NCBI RefSeq assembly: GCF_016862795.1
Contig: NZ_BONQ01000026.1
Span: forward strand, 62,001 to 126,000
DNA: 64,000 nucleotides
Origin: Dactylosporangium siamense
GTDB taxonomy: Bacteria > Actinomycetota > Actinomycetes > Mycobacteriales > Micromonosporaceae
Direction of reading: 5' to 3'
This document shows, piece after piece, positions 1 through 8,300 of this stretch. Under the pieces are notes generated by a model. The model was not told where the DNA came from and made no database searches. It was given only the letters and a program-made list of their open reading frames with translations. A program made the translations under genes and the position numbers. Numbering within the stretch: position 1 is the first letter of the stretch; each line of letters begins with the position of its first letter.

Positions 1-672
1 CGCCCGTGGCCGGACGTCGACGCGGTGCCGCACCACCAACGACGGCAGCTCGAAAACGTAGATGTCGTTACCGACCTGCGCCCCCATGGACCGGCCGTCG
101 GCGGCGAACCCCACCTGAGCGCCCTTGAGCGCCGGTTGGAAGCCCTTCAGCTGACCGGCGTCGGTGAGGAACTCGATCGACGGCAGGTCCGTCGTGCCGC
201 CGGAGCTGACGACCCAACCCCCGGCCACGCCGGTCGCGCGAGTGACGGTGCCTCCGCCGGGGTTCGGGATGGTCACCAGACGGCCCGACGCCGTCCGGAT
301 CGTGTTGCCGGTCAGGAGGACGTCGACGCCGGCCGGGGCCGGGTCTGCCGTCGGCGTGGGGTCGGACTGCCCCGTGCCGGTGGGGCCGGGCTGCCCCGTG
401 CCGGTGGGGTCGGACTGCCCCGTGCCGGTGGGGCCGGGTGACGCCACGGGATCGTGGCGCTGGCCCGACGGACCGGCACCAACCGCCACCGCGGTGACGG
501 TGAGAACCGCGGCCAGCGCCGCCGCTGCGGCCACGACGGTCGCGGCCCGGCGCCGGCGCAGCGCGGACCGGCCGTGCCGGATCAGCTCATCGGCGTCCAC
601 CAGCTGGGGTGCGAGGTGCTCGACGCTCCGCGTGATGGTCGCCCGGAACTGCGATTCGAAGGAGGTGTTCAC
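1..672 (-). CDS. Membrane-anchored partner protein of a SigE-family sigma factor (partial)
   Basis: The gene runs off the left edge; 224 codons are visible. It starts at a GTG that overlaps the sigma factor stop by four bases (GTGA), so the two are translationally coupled. The protein has a cytoplasmic N-terminus of about 42 residues, an Arg-rich stretch and one membrane helix (about residues 43-66). A Pro/Gly/Thr linker built from three octapeptide repeats follows, then the beginning of an extracellular domain that looks beta-propeller-like. Genes of this layout commonly follow SigE-type sigma factors in Micromonosporaceae. A role as anti-sigma factor or envelope sensor is inferred from position only; no zinc-binding HxxxCxxC motif is visible. 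Confidence 0.75.
   Translation of the reverse strand, partial: MNTSFESQFRATITRSVEHLAPQLVDADELIRHGRSALRRRRAATVVAAAAALAAVLTVTAVAVGAGPSGQRHDPVASPGPTGTGQSDPTGTGQPGPTGTGQSDPTPTADPAPAGVDVLLTGNTIRTASGRLVTIPNPGGGTVTRATGVAGGWVVSSGGTTDLPSIEFLTDAGQLKGFQPALKGAQVGFAADGRSMGAQVGNDIYVFELPSLVVRHRVDVRPRA
367..438 (-). repeat. Three 24-bp tandem repeats coding for a Pro/Thr/Gly linker
   Basis: Three consecutive 24-bp units (367-390, 391-414, 415-438) differ at only two or three bases. Read on the minus strand each gives an eight-residue PTGTGQ-type unit. They form the flexible extracellular linker just after the membrane helix and are a likely site of length variation between strains. Confidence 0.8.
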
Positions 673-1169
673 AGCGAGTTGATCTCCTCACCGATCCGGT
701 GGCGGAGCGCGGACAACCCGCGCGTGGCGTAGCTGCTGACCGCGCTGCGGGAGATGCCGAGCATCTCGGCGACGTCCGCCTCGCTCATGTCGTCGTAGTA
801 GCGCAGCACGAGCACCGCCCGTTGCCGGGCCGGCAGCGTCAGCAACAGCCGGCGCATCTCGTCCGCGTCGGCCAGCTCACCGCTGGCATCGGCGACGGCG
901 CTGTCGGGCAATGACACCGCCGGCCGTTCGGCCGACCACCGGCGCCGCCACCACGACGTGGCCGTCGTGGCCATGACGCGCCGAACGTATGCCTCGGTCG
1001 CGCCGGGGTCCTTGATCCGATCCCACGCGATGTACGTCTTGACCAACGCGGTCTGGAGGAGATCCTCCGCCCTGCCCCGGTCGCCCACCAGCAGATACGC
1101 GGTGCACAGCAGCGCCGCGGAGCGCGCCACCACGAACTCCCGGTATCGCTGTTCCCCCGACTGATCCAT
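669..1169 (-). CDS. SigE-family RNA polymerase sigma factor (ECF type)
   Basis: This 166-residue protein has sigma region 2 at about residues 10-75 (acidic RAEDLLQTALVKTY segment) and a region 4 helix-turn-helix at about residues 105-160 (LPARQRAVLVLRYYDD, then SEADVAEMLGIS). The length is normal for the actinobacterial SigE subfamily. The ATG at 1169 is chosen because AGGGGA lies seven bases upstream; the open frame extends further upstream but that part overlaps the HAD gene and lacks protein character. The stop overlaps the start of the downstream membrane protein. It probably directs transcription of envelope or stress genes; the regulon is not visible. Confidence 0.93.
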   Translation of the reverse strand: MDQSGEQRYREFVVARSAALLCTAYLLVGDRGRAEDLLQTALVKTYIAWDRIKDPGATEAYVRRVMATTATSWWRRRWSAERPAVSLPDSAVADASGELADADEMRRLLLTLPARQRAVLVLRYYDDMSEADVAEMLGISRSAVSSYATRGLSALRHRIGEEINSL

Positions 1170-1189
1170 GTCGCTCCCCTGGTGACCTG

Positions 1190-1855
1190 TTACGGGGTGG
1201 ACGCGGCGGACGGCCCCCGACCCTGCGACCTGCACCTGTCGGCTACCGGACACTGTGTGGCTTCGTCGAGATCGTCTCGCAGACGCGCGACGTCGAGGTA
1301 TTGGTGGCAGCGCCATCCGGCCGCACGTGCCGCAGCCACGTTCGCCGGGCTGTCGTCGATGAGGATGATCTCTTCGCTGGAAGCGCCGAGGCGACCGGAC
1401 ACCGCCGTGAAAGCGGCCGGGTCCGGCTTGCGGTGACGGAGCCGGTAACTGAAGAACAGGTGGTCGAACCGGGCGAAGACCTCGGGGTACCGACGGGTCA
1501 GCGCCTGCTCCTCCAGCGGTCCGTTGTTGGTGAACAGCGCCAGCACGCGGTCGCCGCGGTGCCGGTCGAGGACCTCGATGACGGCCGGGTCCGGCCGGAA
1601 GGCACTGCACCATGCGTCGTCGAGGTCGTCGTCGCTGCCGGCGAAGCCGAGGATGGTGCGTATCCGGGTGCGCACCAGCGCCGCGGAGCCGTGGTGTCCT
1701 CGATCGCAGTCGGCGCTGAAGCCGGACAGCCACAGCAGTGCGTGGATCCGCTCCGGGTCCAGGGCGCATGCCTGGGCGAGCCGGTCGAGCCGGCGGGCGT
1801 GATCGAACCGGCACACCACGCCGCCGAGGTCGACGACGAGGTGCCCGGCGCTCAC
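1190..1855 (-). CDS. HAD-superfamily hydrolase (YihX/epoxide-hydrolase-like subclass)
   Basis: The 221-residue protein shows the four HAD motifs in order: DLGGVV near the N-terminus (nucleophile Asp, with Gly in place of the second Asp as in YihX-like enzymes), LFTNNG (motif II), the Lys of HRKPDP (motif III) and LIDDSPAN (motif IV). It probably dephosphorylates a small phosphorylated metabolite; the substrate cannot be read from sequence. The GTG start overlaps the decarboxylase stop by four bases, so it is the last gene of a three-gene operon with an XRE-cupin regulator and a PLP decarboxylase. The final 20 or so residues after LDEAT are Arg/Ser-rich and unlike the family. Confidence 0.88.
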   Translation of the reverse strand: MSAGHLVVDLGGVVCRFDHARRLDRLAQACALDPERIHALLWLSGFSADCDRGHHGSAALVRTRIRTILGFAGSDDDLDDAWCSAFRPDPAVIEVLDRHRGDRVLALFTNNGPLEEQALTRRYPEVFARFDHLFFSYRLRHRKPDPAAFTAVSGRLGASSEEIILIDDSPANVAAARAAGWRCHQYLDVARLRDDLDEATQCPVADRCRSQGRGPSAASTP

Positions 1856-3258
1856 GGGCGGATCTCCGCCGCGGCCCGGATCTCGTCGAGCAGCAGGACC
1901 AGGTCGTCCTCGGTGGTCGCCGGATTGAGCAGGCAGGCGCGGAGGGCCTCGGCCCCGGCCAGTTGGGTGCCTGTCAGGAAGGCTCGCCCGCGGTGCTGGA
2001 CGGCGGCGGGGATCCGGCGGTTGAGCTCGTCCAACTGGTCGTCCCGGTCGACGGGGCGGTGCCGGAACGCGACGATCGAGGTGCCGACCGGGGCGAGCAA
2101 CTCGAAGTCGGGGGCGGCGTCGATCATCGCGCCCAGCGTGTGCGCGAGCCGGACCGTCGTGTCCACCAGCCGGGTGATGCCGTCCCGGCCGAGGTGTGAC
2201 ATGGTGGCCCAGGTCCGCAGGGCCCGGAACGGGCGGGTCTGCTCCGGGCCGTACTCGGAGAACCATCCGGTCCCGCCGTCGTGATCGTCGCGCAGGTAGG
2301 CGGGCACCAGGCTGAACGTGGCCCGGGTCAACGACGGGTCGCGCCAGAGCACACACCCGCAGTCGACCGGCACACCGAGCCACTTGTGGGGATCCAGCAC
2401 GAGCGAGTCGGCCCGCGCCATGCCCGGGTAGCCGGCGTGGTGGGCGAGGGCGCCGAGCGCGCCGTACGCACCGTCGACGTGGAACCACAACCCGTTGGCG
2501 GCGGCGACGTCGGCGATCTCATCCAGCGGGTCGACGGCACCGGTGTTGACGGTGCCAGCGCTCGCGGCCACACAGAACGGGCGAAGCCCCGCCCGCGTGT
2601 CGCGCGCCACCAGGGTCCGCAGCGCCTCGACGTCCATCCGGAAACCGTCATCCACCGGCACGACCCGCACCTGCCGGCTGCCCAGACCCAGCAGCTCCGC
2701 TGCCTTGCGCAGGCAGCTGTGGCCCTCCGCGGACACGTACAGGACCATCGGTGGGCGACCGTAGAGCCCGTCCTCCCGGACGTCGACACCGTCCCGCTCC
2801 GCGGCGCGCTGGCGGGCGGTGGCCAGCGCGACCACGGTCGCCATCGAGGCGCCGCTGGTCAGCAACCCGCCGCCGGGACGGTGCGGGAAGCCGACCAGAT
2901 CGGCGAGCCACCTCAGCACGGTGTGCTCCAGCAGCACCCCGGCGTGGTCGCCGCCGGCACAGCTCGGATTGAGGGCGGCGGCGATCGGCGCGACCAGTAC
3001 ACCGGCCGCTGACGGCGCGGAATTCACCCAGCCGAAGAACCGGGGATGACCGTTGCCCATCGGGTACGGCAGCACGCGGCTGCTGATGTCGTCGAGCAGA
3101 TCGGACAACGGCCGACCCGATGAAGGCAGCTCCTGACGCATCAACCAACTGCGGTCGGCCTCCGGCACCGGCTGCCACACCGGTCGTTCACCGACACCCG
3201 CCAGATAGCCGGCGGTGATGTCGGCGGCGCGCCGGCCCGCACTCGTCAGCTCGTCCAT
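1852..3258 (-). CDS. PLP-dependent group II amino acid decarboxylase
   Basis: This 468-residue protein has the group II decarboxylase fold. Lys292 in DPHKW should form the Schiff base, Asp262 in HVDGAYG should contact the PLP ring nitrogen, and His180 in AEGHSCLRKA should stack on the ring. The ATG at 3258 overlaps the upstream stop by one base (TGATG); a longer open frame upstream belongs to the regulator. Relatives act on aromatic amino acids, glutamate, aspartate or 2,4-diaminobutyrate, and sequence alone does not pick one. The neighbouring cupin regulator and HAD phosphatase suggest an inducible small amine pathway. Confidence 0.9.
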   Translation of the reverse strand: MDELTSAGRRAADITAGYLAGVGERPVWQPVPEADRSWLMRQELPSSGRPLSDLLDDISSRVLPYPMGNGHPRFFGWVNSAPSAAGVLVAPIAAALNPSCAGGDHAGVLLEHTVLRWLADLVGFPHRPGGGLLTSGASMATVVALATARQRAAERDGVDVREDGLYGRPPMVLYVSAEGHSCLRKAAELLGLGSRQVRVVPVDDGFRMDVEALRTLVARDTRAGLRPFCVAASAGTVNTGAVDPLDEIADVAAANGLWFHVDGAYGALGALAHHAGYPGMARADSLVLDPHKWLGVPVDCGCVLWRDPSLTRATFSLVPAYLRDDHDGGTGWFSEYGPEQTRPFRALRTWATMSHLGRDGITRLVDTTVRLAHTLGAMIDAAPDFELLAPVGTSIVAFRHRPVDRDDQLDELNRRIPAAVQHRGRAFLTGTQLAGAEALRACLLNPATTEDDLVLLLDEIRAAAEIRP

Positions 3259-3869
3259 CAGCGCCCACTGTCCCCGTGCGGGGCGGCCGGCCCGAGATCC
3301 ACGACCAGGTAGTAGGCACACTCGACATCCTCGCCGTTGGCGAACCCGTGACGGCAGTTGCCGGGGAAGTAGACCGAATCGCCCGCCTCCAGAATCGATG
3401 CCTGGCCGTCGATCGTGAGCGTGAGACGGCCCGACTCGACCGCCACGTATTCACGCGAGCCCGGCTGGTGCGGCGAGAACTCCCCGGCATCGACACCGGG
3501 CCCCAGGACGGTGCGCATGAACTCGAACTCGACGCCGGGCAGCACCGGCGACAGGATGCGCCGCTCCCACCCCGCCGGGTCGCGGACCACCCGTTGCTGC
3601 TCGTGCGGCAGCACCACCGGGACGTTGCCCGCGGGCTCGTCCAGCAGTCGGGAGATCGACGTGCCCAATGCTGTCGCCAGCCGGTCCAGCACCAGCACGG
3701 TCGGCGTCTTCGCGCCTCGCTCCACATCCGACACCATGCTGCGGCTCACGCCGCTCAACTCGGCCAGCCGCTCCAGAGCGAGCCCCTGCGCCCGCCGCCG
3801 GGCCCGGATCCGCAAACCCAGGTCAGTCATCGACAACCCACTGGAGAGCAATCCCGCACCACCAGACAT
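3258..3869 (-). CDS. XRE-family regulator with C-terminal cupin domain
   Basis: The 203-residue protein has an N-terminal helix-turn-helix (about residues 17-72, with RRRAQGLALERLAELSG and SRSMVSDVERG) and a C-terminal cupin barrel (about 115-190, with the GDSVYFPGNCRHGF stretch). This is the PuuR/SutR-type layout, in which the cupin senses a small ligand. It is the first gene of the operon with a decarboxylase and a HAD hydrolase, so it probably regulates them and itself. A 22-bp imperfect palindrome sits ten bases upstream of the ATG. Confidence 0.92.
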   Translation of the reverse strand: MSGGAGLLSSGLSMTDLGLRIRARRRAQGLALERLAELSGVSRSMVSDVERGAKTPTVLVLDRLATALGTSISRLLDEPAGNVPVVLPHEQQRVVRDPAGWERRILSPVLPGVEFEFMRTVLGPGVDAGEFSPHQPGSREYVAVESGRLTLTIDGQASILEAGDSVYFPGNCRHGFANGEDVECAYYLVVDLGPAAPHGDSGR

Positions 3870-3878
3870 GCGTCCACG

Positions 3879-3900
3879 ATAGCGGAAATTCGTCCTCTAT
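3879..3900. promoter_or_regulatory. Candidate operator of the XRE-cupin operon
   Basis: A 22-bp imperfect palindrome begins with ATAG and ends with CTAT, and seven of eleven half-site positions match. It lies ten bases upstream of the regulator's start codon, where a repressor would block its own operon. Confidence 0.5.
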
Positions 3901-4067
3901 CAAGGACGGCGTGGTCGCATCATCGGGCGGCTCGAGTCGCTACCTGCGGGCGGCTCGGTCTCGCCGACTGATGCGACCAGCGACCGCACAGTGGACTTGC
4001 TGATCACCAGGCTGATTGCTTCGGTGGCACTGTTGACCAGGATGCCGTCGCAGTTGAGGCAATCACA

Positions 4068-4409
4068 GTGAGGACGCCGATGGACACGTCACCGCCGCAA
4101 CGGTACGAGCTGCACTGCCACCTCGACGCCTCGGTGCGCCCGGCCACCATCGCCGCACTGGCCGCCGAACAGGCCCTCGACCTGCCCGCAGCGGTCCCCA
4201 CCATCGCCGCTCACCCCGCCGACCGGCTCCTGCGCGCCGGGTTGAGGATCACCGTCAGCACCGACGCACGCACCACCGCCGACACCACCCTCGATGCGGA
4301 GTTCGCGGCCCTCTCGGCCGCCTTCGGCTGGACACGCGCCGAGGAGCAGCGCTGCCAGGACAACGCGGCGCGAGCCGCGTTCGCCGCACATCACCCGCTT
4401 CGACCGTGA
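4068..4409 (+). pseudogene. Adenosine deaminase remnant with large internal in-frame deletion
   Basis: The 113-residue product joins the two ends of an adenosine deaminase. Its start (YELHCHLDASVRPATIAALA) matches the family N-terminus with the metal-binding HxH motif. It then jumps to the family C-terminus (HPADRLLRAGLRITVSTDA, then TLDAEFAALSAAFGW). Full-length enzymes are about 330-350 residues, so about 220 residues, including most catalytic His, Glu and Asp residues, are missing while the frame is kept. No deaminase activity is expected. Starts are possible at GTG 4068 or ATG 4080. It is either a decaying gene or a small stable fragment. Confidence 0.75.
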
Positions 4410-4433
4410 GGAGGGCCGCGATGCTGGGTGCGG

Positions 4434-5108
4434 TCAGCGCGGGTGCGTCTCCCAGGCCGGCTGCTGAGGTTCGTCGTTGTGCACGATGATGTCGGCGTGC
4501 CGGGCCGGGCCGACCGTGGCGAAGTAGAGCCGCTGGGCGGGGATGTACCGCTCGCGCCAGCGCCGTTCGACGTCGGCCCGTGACGACACCCGGCGCTCCC
4601 GGACGACGGCGCGATCCACGATCGTGTCGAGTGCCGTCGACACGAGGATGCGCAGGTCCCACCGGTCGATCAGCTCCGGGCGCAGGAGGAAGACCCCGTC
4701 GAAGAGCAGCACGGCGTCGGCCCGGGCGGTCGTGACCGGCGGGGACAGCGCGGCATCCGTGGCGTGGTCGTAGACCGCGTGCCGGAAGCGTCGATCCCCG
4801 CCGGGGCCGAGCGGGTCGAGCAGCACCCGGTTCAGTGCGTCGTTGTCGTGGGTGTCGAAGTAGCAGCCCTCGGCCGAGTACTCACCGCGCGGGTAGCGCT
4901 GCGCCCGGGGGAAGAGAAAATCGTCGATCGTCGCGCGGATGACGTCGCGGCCCTGCGCGCGCAGGATGACGGCCAGCTCGTCGGCGAGGGTGGTCTTGCC
5001 GGCGGCGGGCGGTCCGTCGATGGCAACCCGCGTCGGGTGCGCGGCCGTGACGGATCCGACTGCCGCAGCCAGGCGGCCGAGCAACTCGTCCCGGGTCCCT
5101 CGGTCCAT
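4434..5108 (-). CDS. Uridine kinase-like P-loop kinase
   Basis: The 224-residue protein carries a Walker A loop (DGPPAAGKTT, residues 31-40), an acidic TIDDF motif and the FDGVFLLRPE region of the uridine/phosphoribulokinase-like family, with a lid-like Arg-rich stretch (RERRVSSRADVERRWRERY). It probably phosphorylates a nucleoside or a similar sugar alcohol with ATP in the cytoplasm. The start at ATG 5108 is preferred over the upstream ATG at 5162 because the extension is poor in structure. Lying tail to tail with the deaminase remnant suggests a former nucleoside salvage locus. Confidence 0.85.
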   Translation of the reverse strand: MDRGTRDELLGRLAAAVGSVTAAHPTRVAIDGPPAAGKTTLADELAVILRAQGRDVIRATIDDFLFPRAQRYPRGEYSAEGCYFDTHDNDALNRVLLDPLGPGGDRRFRHAVYDHATDAALSPPVTTARADAVLLFDGVFLLRPELIDRWDLRILVSTALDTIVDRAVVRERRVSSRADVERRWRERYIPAQRLYFATVGPARHADIIVHNDEPQQPAWETHPR

Positions 5109-5307
5109 GCCCTGCCCCGTCCCTGGTTCGCGGAGTCGCCCTGTCGAGCCGACCTTACGCACGCCGGCCCGTTCGCGTCTGCCGCTGCCCGGGTGTGCGA
5201 GCCGCGCTCACCAGGGCCAGTCGTCTTCCAGGTCCCCGGGCTCCTCGCCAGCAGCTCATCCGCCGGCACGACGTACAACGACCAACTCACGACAGCGGTG
5301 TCCCATC

Positions 5308-5347
5308 GGAGGCGGTCGACCCGCGGTGCCGCGGGTCGACCGCCTCC
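5308..5347 (-). terminator. Rho-independent terminator of the FN3 wall protein
   Basis: A perfect 19-bp inverted repeat with a two-base loop begins four bases past the stop codon of the large minus-strand gene. It is very GC-rich and has no U-tract, as is common in actinomycetes. Confidence 0.85.
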
Positions 5348-5351
5348 TGAC

Positions 5352-8300
5352 CTACAGCTTCGACGTGCAGACCAGGCCGGCGCCGGCGGCGGCGAACGCC
5401 AGCCCGATCATCAGCAGCAGCATGACGTTGCTCCCGGTCACGGCCAGGCTGTCGCTGGCGACGGTGACGTCCAGGCGCATGCTGCGGGCCTGGCCGAGCG
5501 CGTCGACGCCGCCCGCGACCAGGCTGTGCACGCCCGCGGCGAGGCTCGCCGGCACGGTCACCGGCTTGCTGAACTTGCCGTCGCCGTCGGTGACGACCGT
5601 GCCGAGCACGACCGGGTCCGAGTAGATCGTGATGACCACGGTGGAGTGCGGCGCGAAACCGTCACCGATCACGACGATGTCCTGGCTCGGTTCGGCGGTC
5701 GTGATGTTGCCCTTGTCGGTGGTGAGGACGAACTCGGTGGCCGGCGGCACCGCGGGTGGCTGCGGCGTCGACGCGGACACCGTCGAGGACGGGTCGGACG
5801 GGTCGGAGTCGTTGCCGTAGGCGCCGATCGCGATCACCCGGTAGGTGAACGACCTGCCGGCCTCCGCGCCGACGACGCAGGACGTCGCGGTCGCGTCGGC
5901 GGTCTCACAGCGCGCCGGACCCGGGTCGGCGACCACGGCGTACCTGGCGATGCCGTCGCCGAGGTTGGCCGGCGCGGTCCAGGTGACCGTCGCCGAGCTG
6001 GTGCCGGCCGAGGCCTGCACGCCGGTCGGCTTCGTCGGTGCCGCGCTCGGCGTCACCGTCTTCGACCCGCTCGGCGCCGAGTTCACCGTCCCGAGCGCGA
6101 CCACCGTGACCGTGTACGCGGTCTTGTTGGTCAGGCCGGTGATCGTGCACGTCGTCGCGGCCGCGCCGGTCGCCTCGCAGTGCAGGTCGCCCGGTGTCAC
6201 CGACGCCCGGTAGCCGGTGATGCCGGTGGTGTCGGCGGCCGGGGTCCAGGTGATGACGGCGGTGGTGTCGCCGGACGCGGCGGTCGTGATCGTCGGCGCG
6301 GCCGGGCCGACGGCCGCGGTCACCTGGTTGGACTGCGTCGACTGGTCGCCGGGGCCGGCGGCGTTGACGGCGGCCACCTTGAACCGGTACGCCGCACCGA
6401 TCACCAGGCCGGTGACCGTGCAGGGCGAGGCGGCCGGGGTGGCGCACCCGCCGGTGGTGCTTTCGGTGTACGAGCCGCCGTCCTTCGACACGTACACCCG
6501 GTAGCCGGTGACCGGGCGGGCGCCGGTGCCGGTCGGGCCGGTCCACGCCAACTGGACCGCCGCGTCGGCGCTGAGCGTGGCGGCCGGGGTTTCCGGCGAC
6601 AGCGGGAGGTCGACCGCGGTCGCCGGACCGGACGGCGCAGACGGCGCACCGTCACCCGCGCCGTTCACCGCGATCACCTTGACCCGGTACGTGGAGCCGG
6701 GCGTCAGGCCGGACAGGGTGCACGGGCTGGCGGTGGGGTTCACGCAGCCGGCGTTGACCGCGGTGTACTCGCCGCCGTTCTCGGAGATCTGCACCTTGTA
6801 TCCGGTGACCGGCTTGCCGGCGGTGGCGGTCGGCCCGGTCCAGGTCACCGACAGCTTGGCGGCACCGGTGACGGCGAGGGCCGGGGCGTTCGGCGCGTCC
6901 GGCGCGGTGACCGGCACGCCGGTGCCGGCGGTCGACTGCGGGCTCTCCGCGACGGACTTCACCGCGGACACCGTGAAGTAGTACGTCGTGCCGTTGGTCA
7001 GGCCGGTGACCACACACGGCGAGGCCACCGGGGTGTTGCACGCCCCGCTGGCGACGCGGGTGTACGGGCCGCCGCTGGACGTCGCCACGTAGACCCGGTA
7101 CGAGTCCGGGCCGCCGGTCGACGCGGTCCACGACACCGACACGCTGCCGGTCCCGGACGGGACCACCGCGACGGCGGTCGGCGTGCCGGGCGGCCCGACG
7201 GCCGTCACGTCGACCGACTCCGGCGACGCGCCGCCCGTGCCGGCGGCGTTCACGCCGCTGACCCGGAAGCGGTACGCGGTCCCCGCGGTCAGGTTGGTCA
7301 CCGTGCACGGCCCGACCGCCGGCGCCGCGCACGCACCCGTGGTGACCGTGGTGTAGGAGGTGCCGCCGTTGTCGGAGATCTCGACCACGTACGTGTCCAC
7401 CGGGTGCATCGCGTCGACCATCGGGGCCCAGGCCACGGACAGCGACAGCGCGCCGTCGACGGTCGCGACCGGCTGGTTCGGCGAGTGCGGCAGCGCGAAC
7501 GCGGTCGCCGACACCGCCGCCGACTGGGCGCTCTCCAGCGCGGCTCCGACCGCCGACACCTTGTAGTAGTACGTCTGCGCCGGGACCAGCGAGGTGTTGC
7601 TGCACGGGCTCGCCACCGGCGCGTTGCAGGCGGTGGTGGCGATGAGGGTGTACGGGCCGCCCGACGCGGTGGCCCGGTACACCTTGTAGGAGATGGCTCC
7701 GGTCACCGCGGTCCACGACACCCCGATCGAGTTGTGCCCGTTGGCCACCGCCGCCACATTGGTCGGCACGGCCGGCGCGGCGAGCACGGTCATCGGGATC
7801 GACGGCGGCCCGTCGGGGCCGGGCCCGGCCGCGTTCGAGGCGCGCACGCGGAACCGCGCCGACGCCCCGGCGGTCAGCCCGGTCGCGGAGCAGCCGGCGA
7901 CCGGCGCGGTCAGGCAGGTCCCGCCGGGGACCGCGGTGAACGGGCCGTTGTCCTCGGAGACCTCGACCACGAGGGACACGATCGGGTTGGCCGCGGTGGA
8001 GATCCCCATCCAGCTCACCGACATCGACCGGTCGCCGTTGGGCGCCGCCATCACCGGGACGATCACGATCGGGACCTCGATCGCCGTCTCGTCGTCCGGG
8101 ACGGACTTGTCGCCCTCAGCCGCGGACGCGTTCACCGCGGACACCGCGAACCAGTACACGGTCGACGGCGTGCCGCTGAACTGGCACGGGCTCGACGCCG
8201 GCGCCGCGCACCCGCCGCTGCTCACCAGCGTCCACGGCCCGCTGTTCGAGGTGCCCGTATAGACCTTGTACGACGTGACGTTCGGCGACGTCGACGCGGT

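Noticed and set aside
1190-2488. 432-residue version of the HAD hydrolase
   Set aside because: The first 211 codons are an out-of-frame reading of the decarboxylase gene; GTG 1855 gives a family-sized protein.
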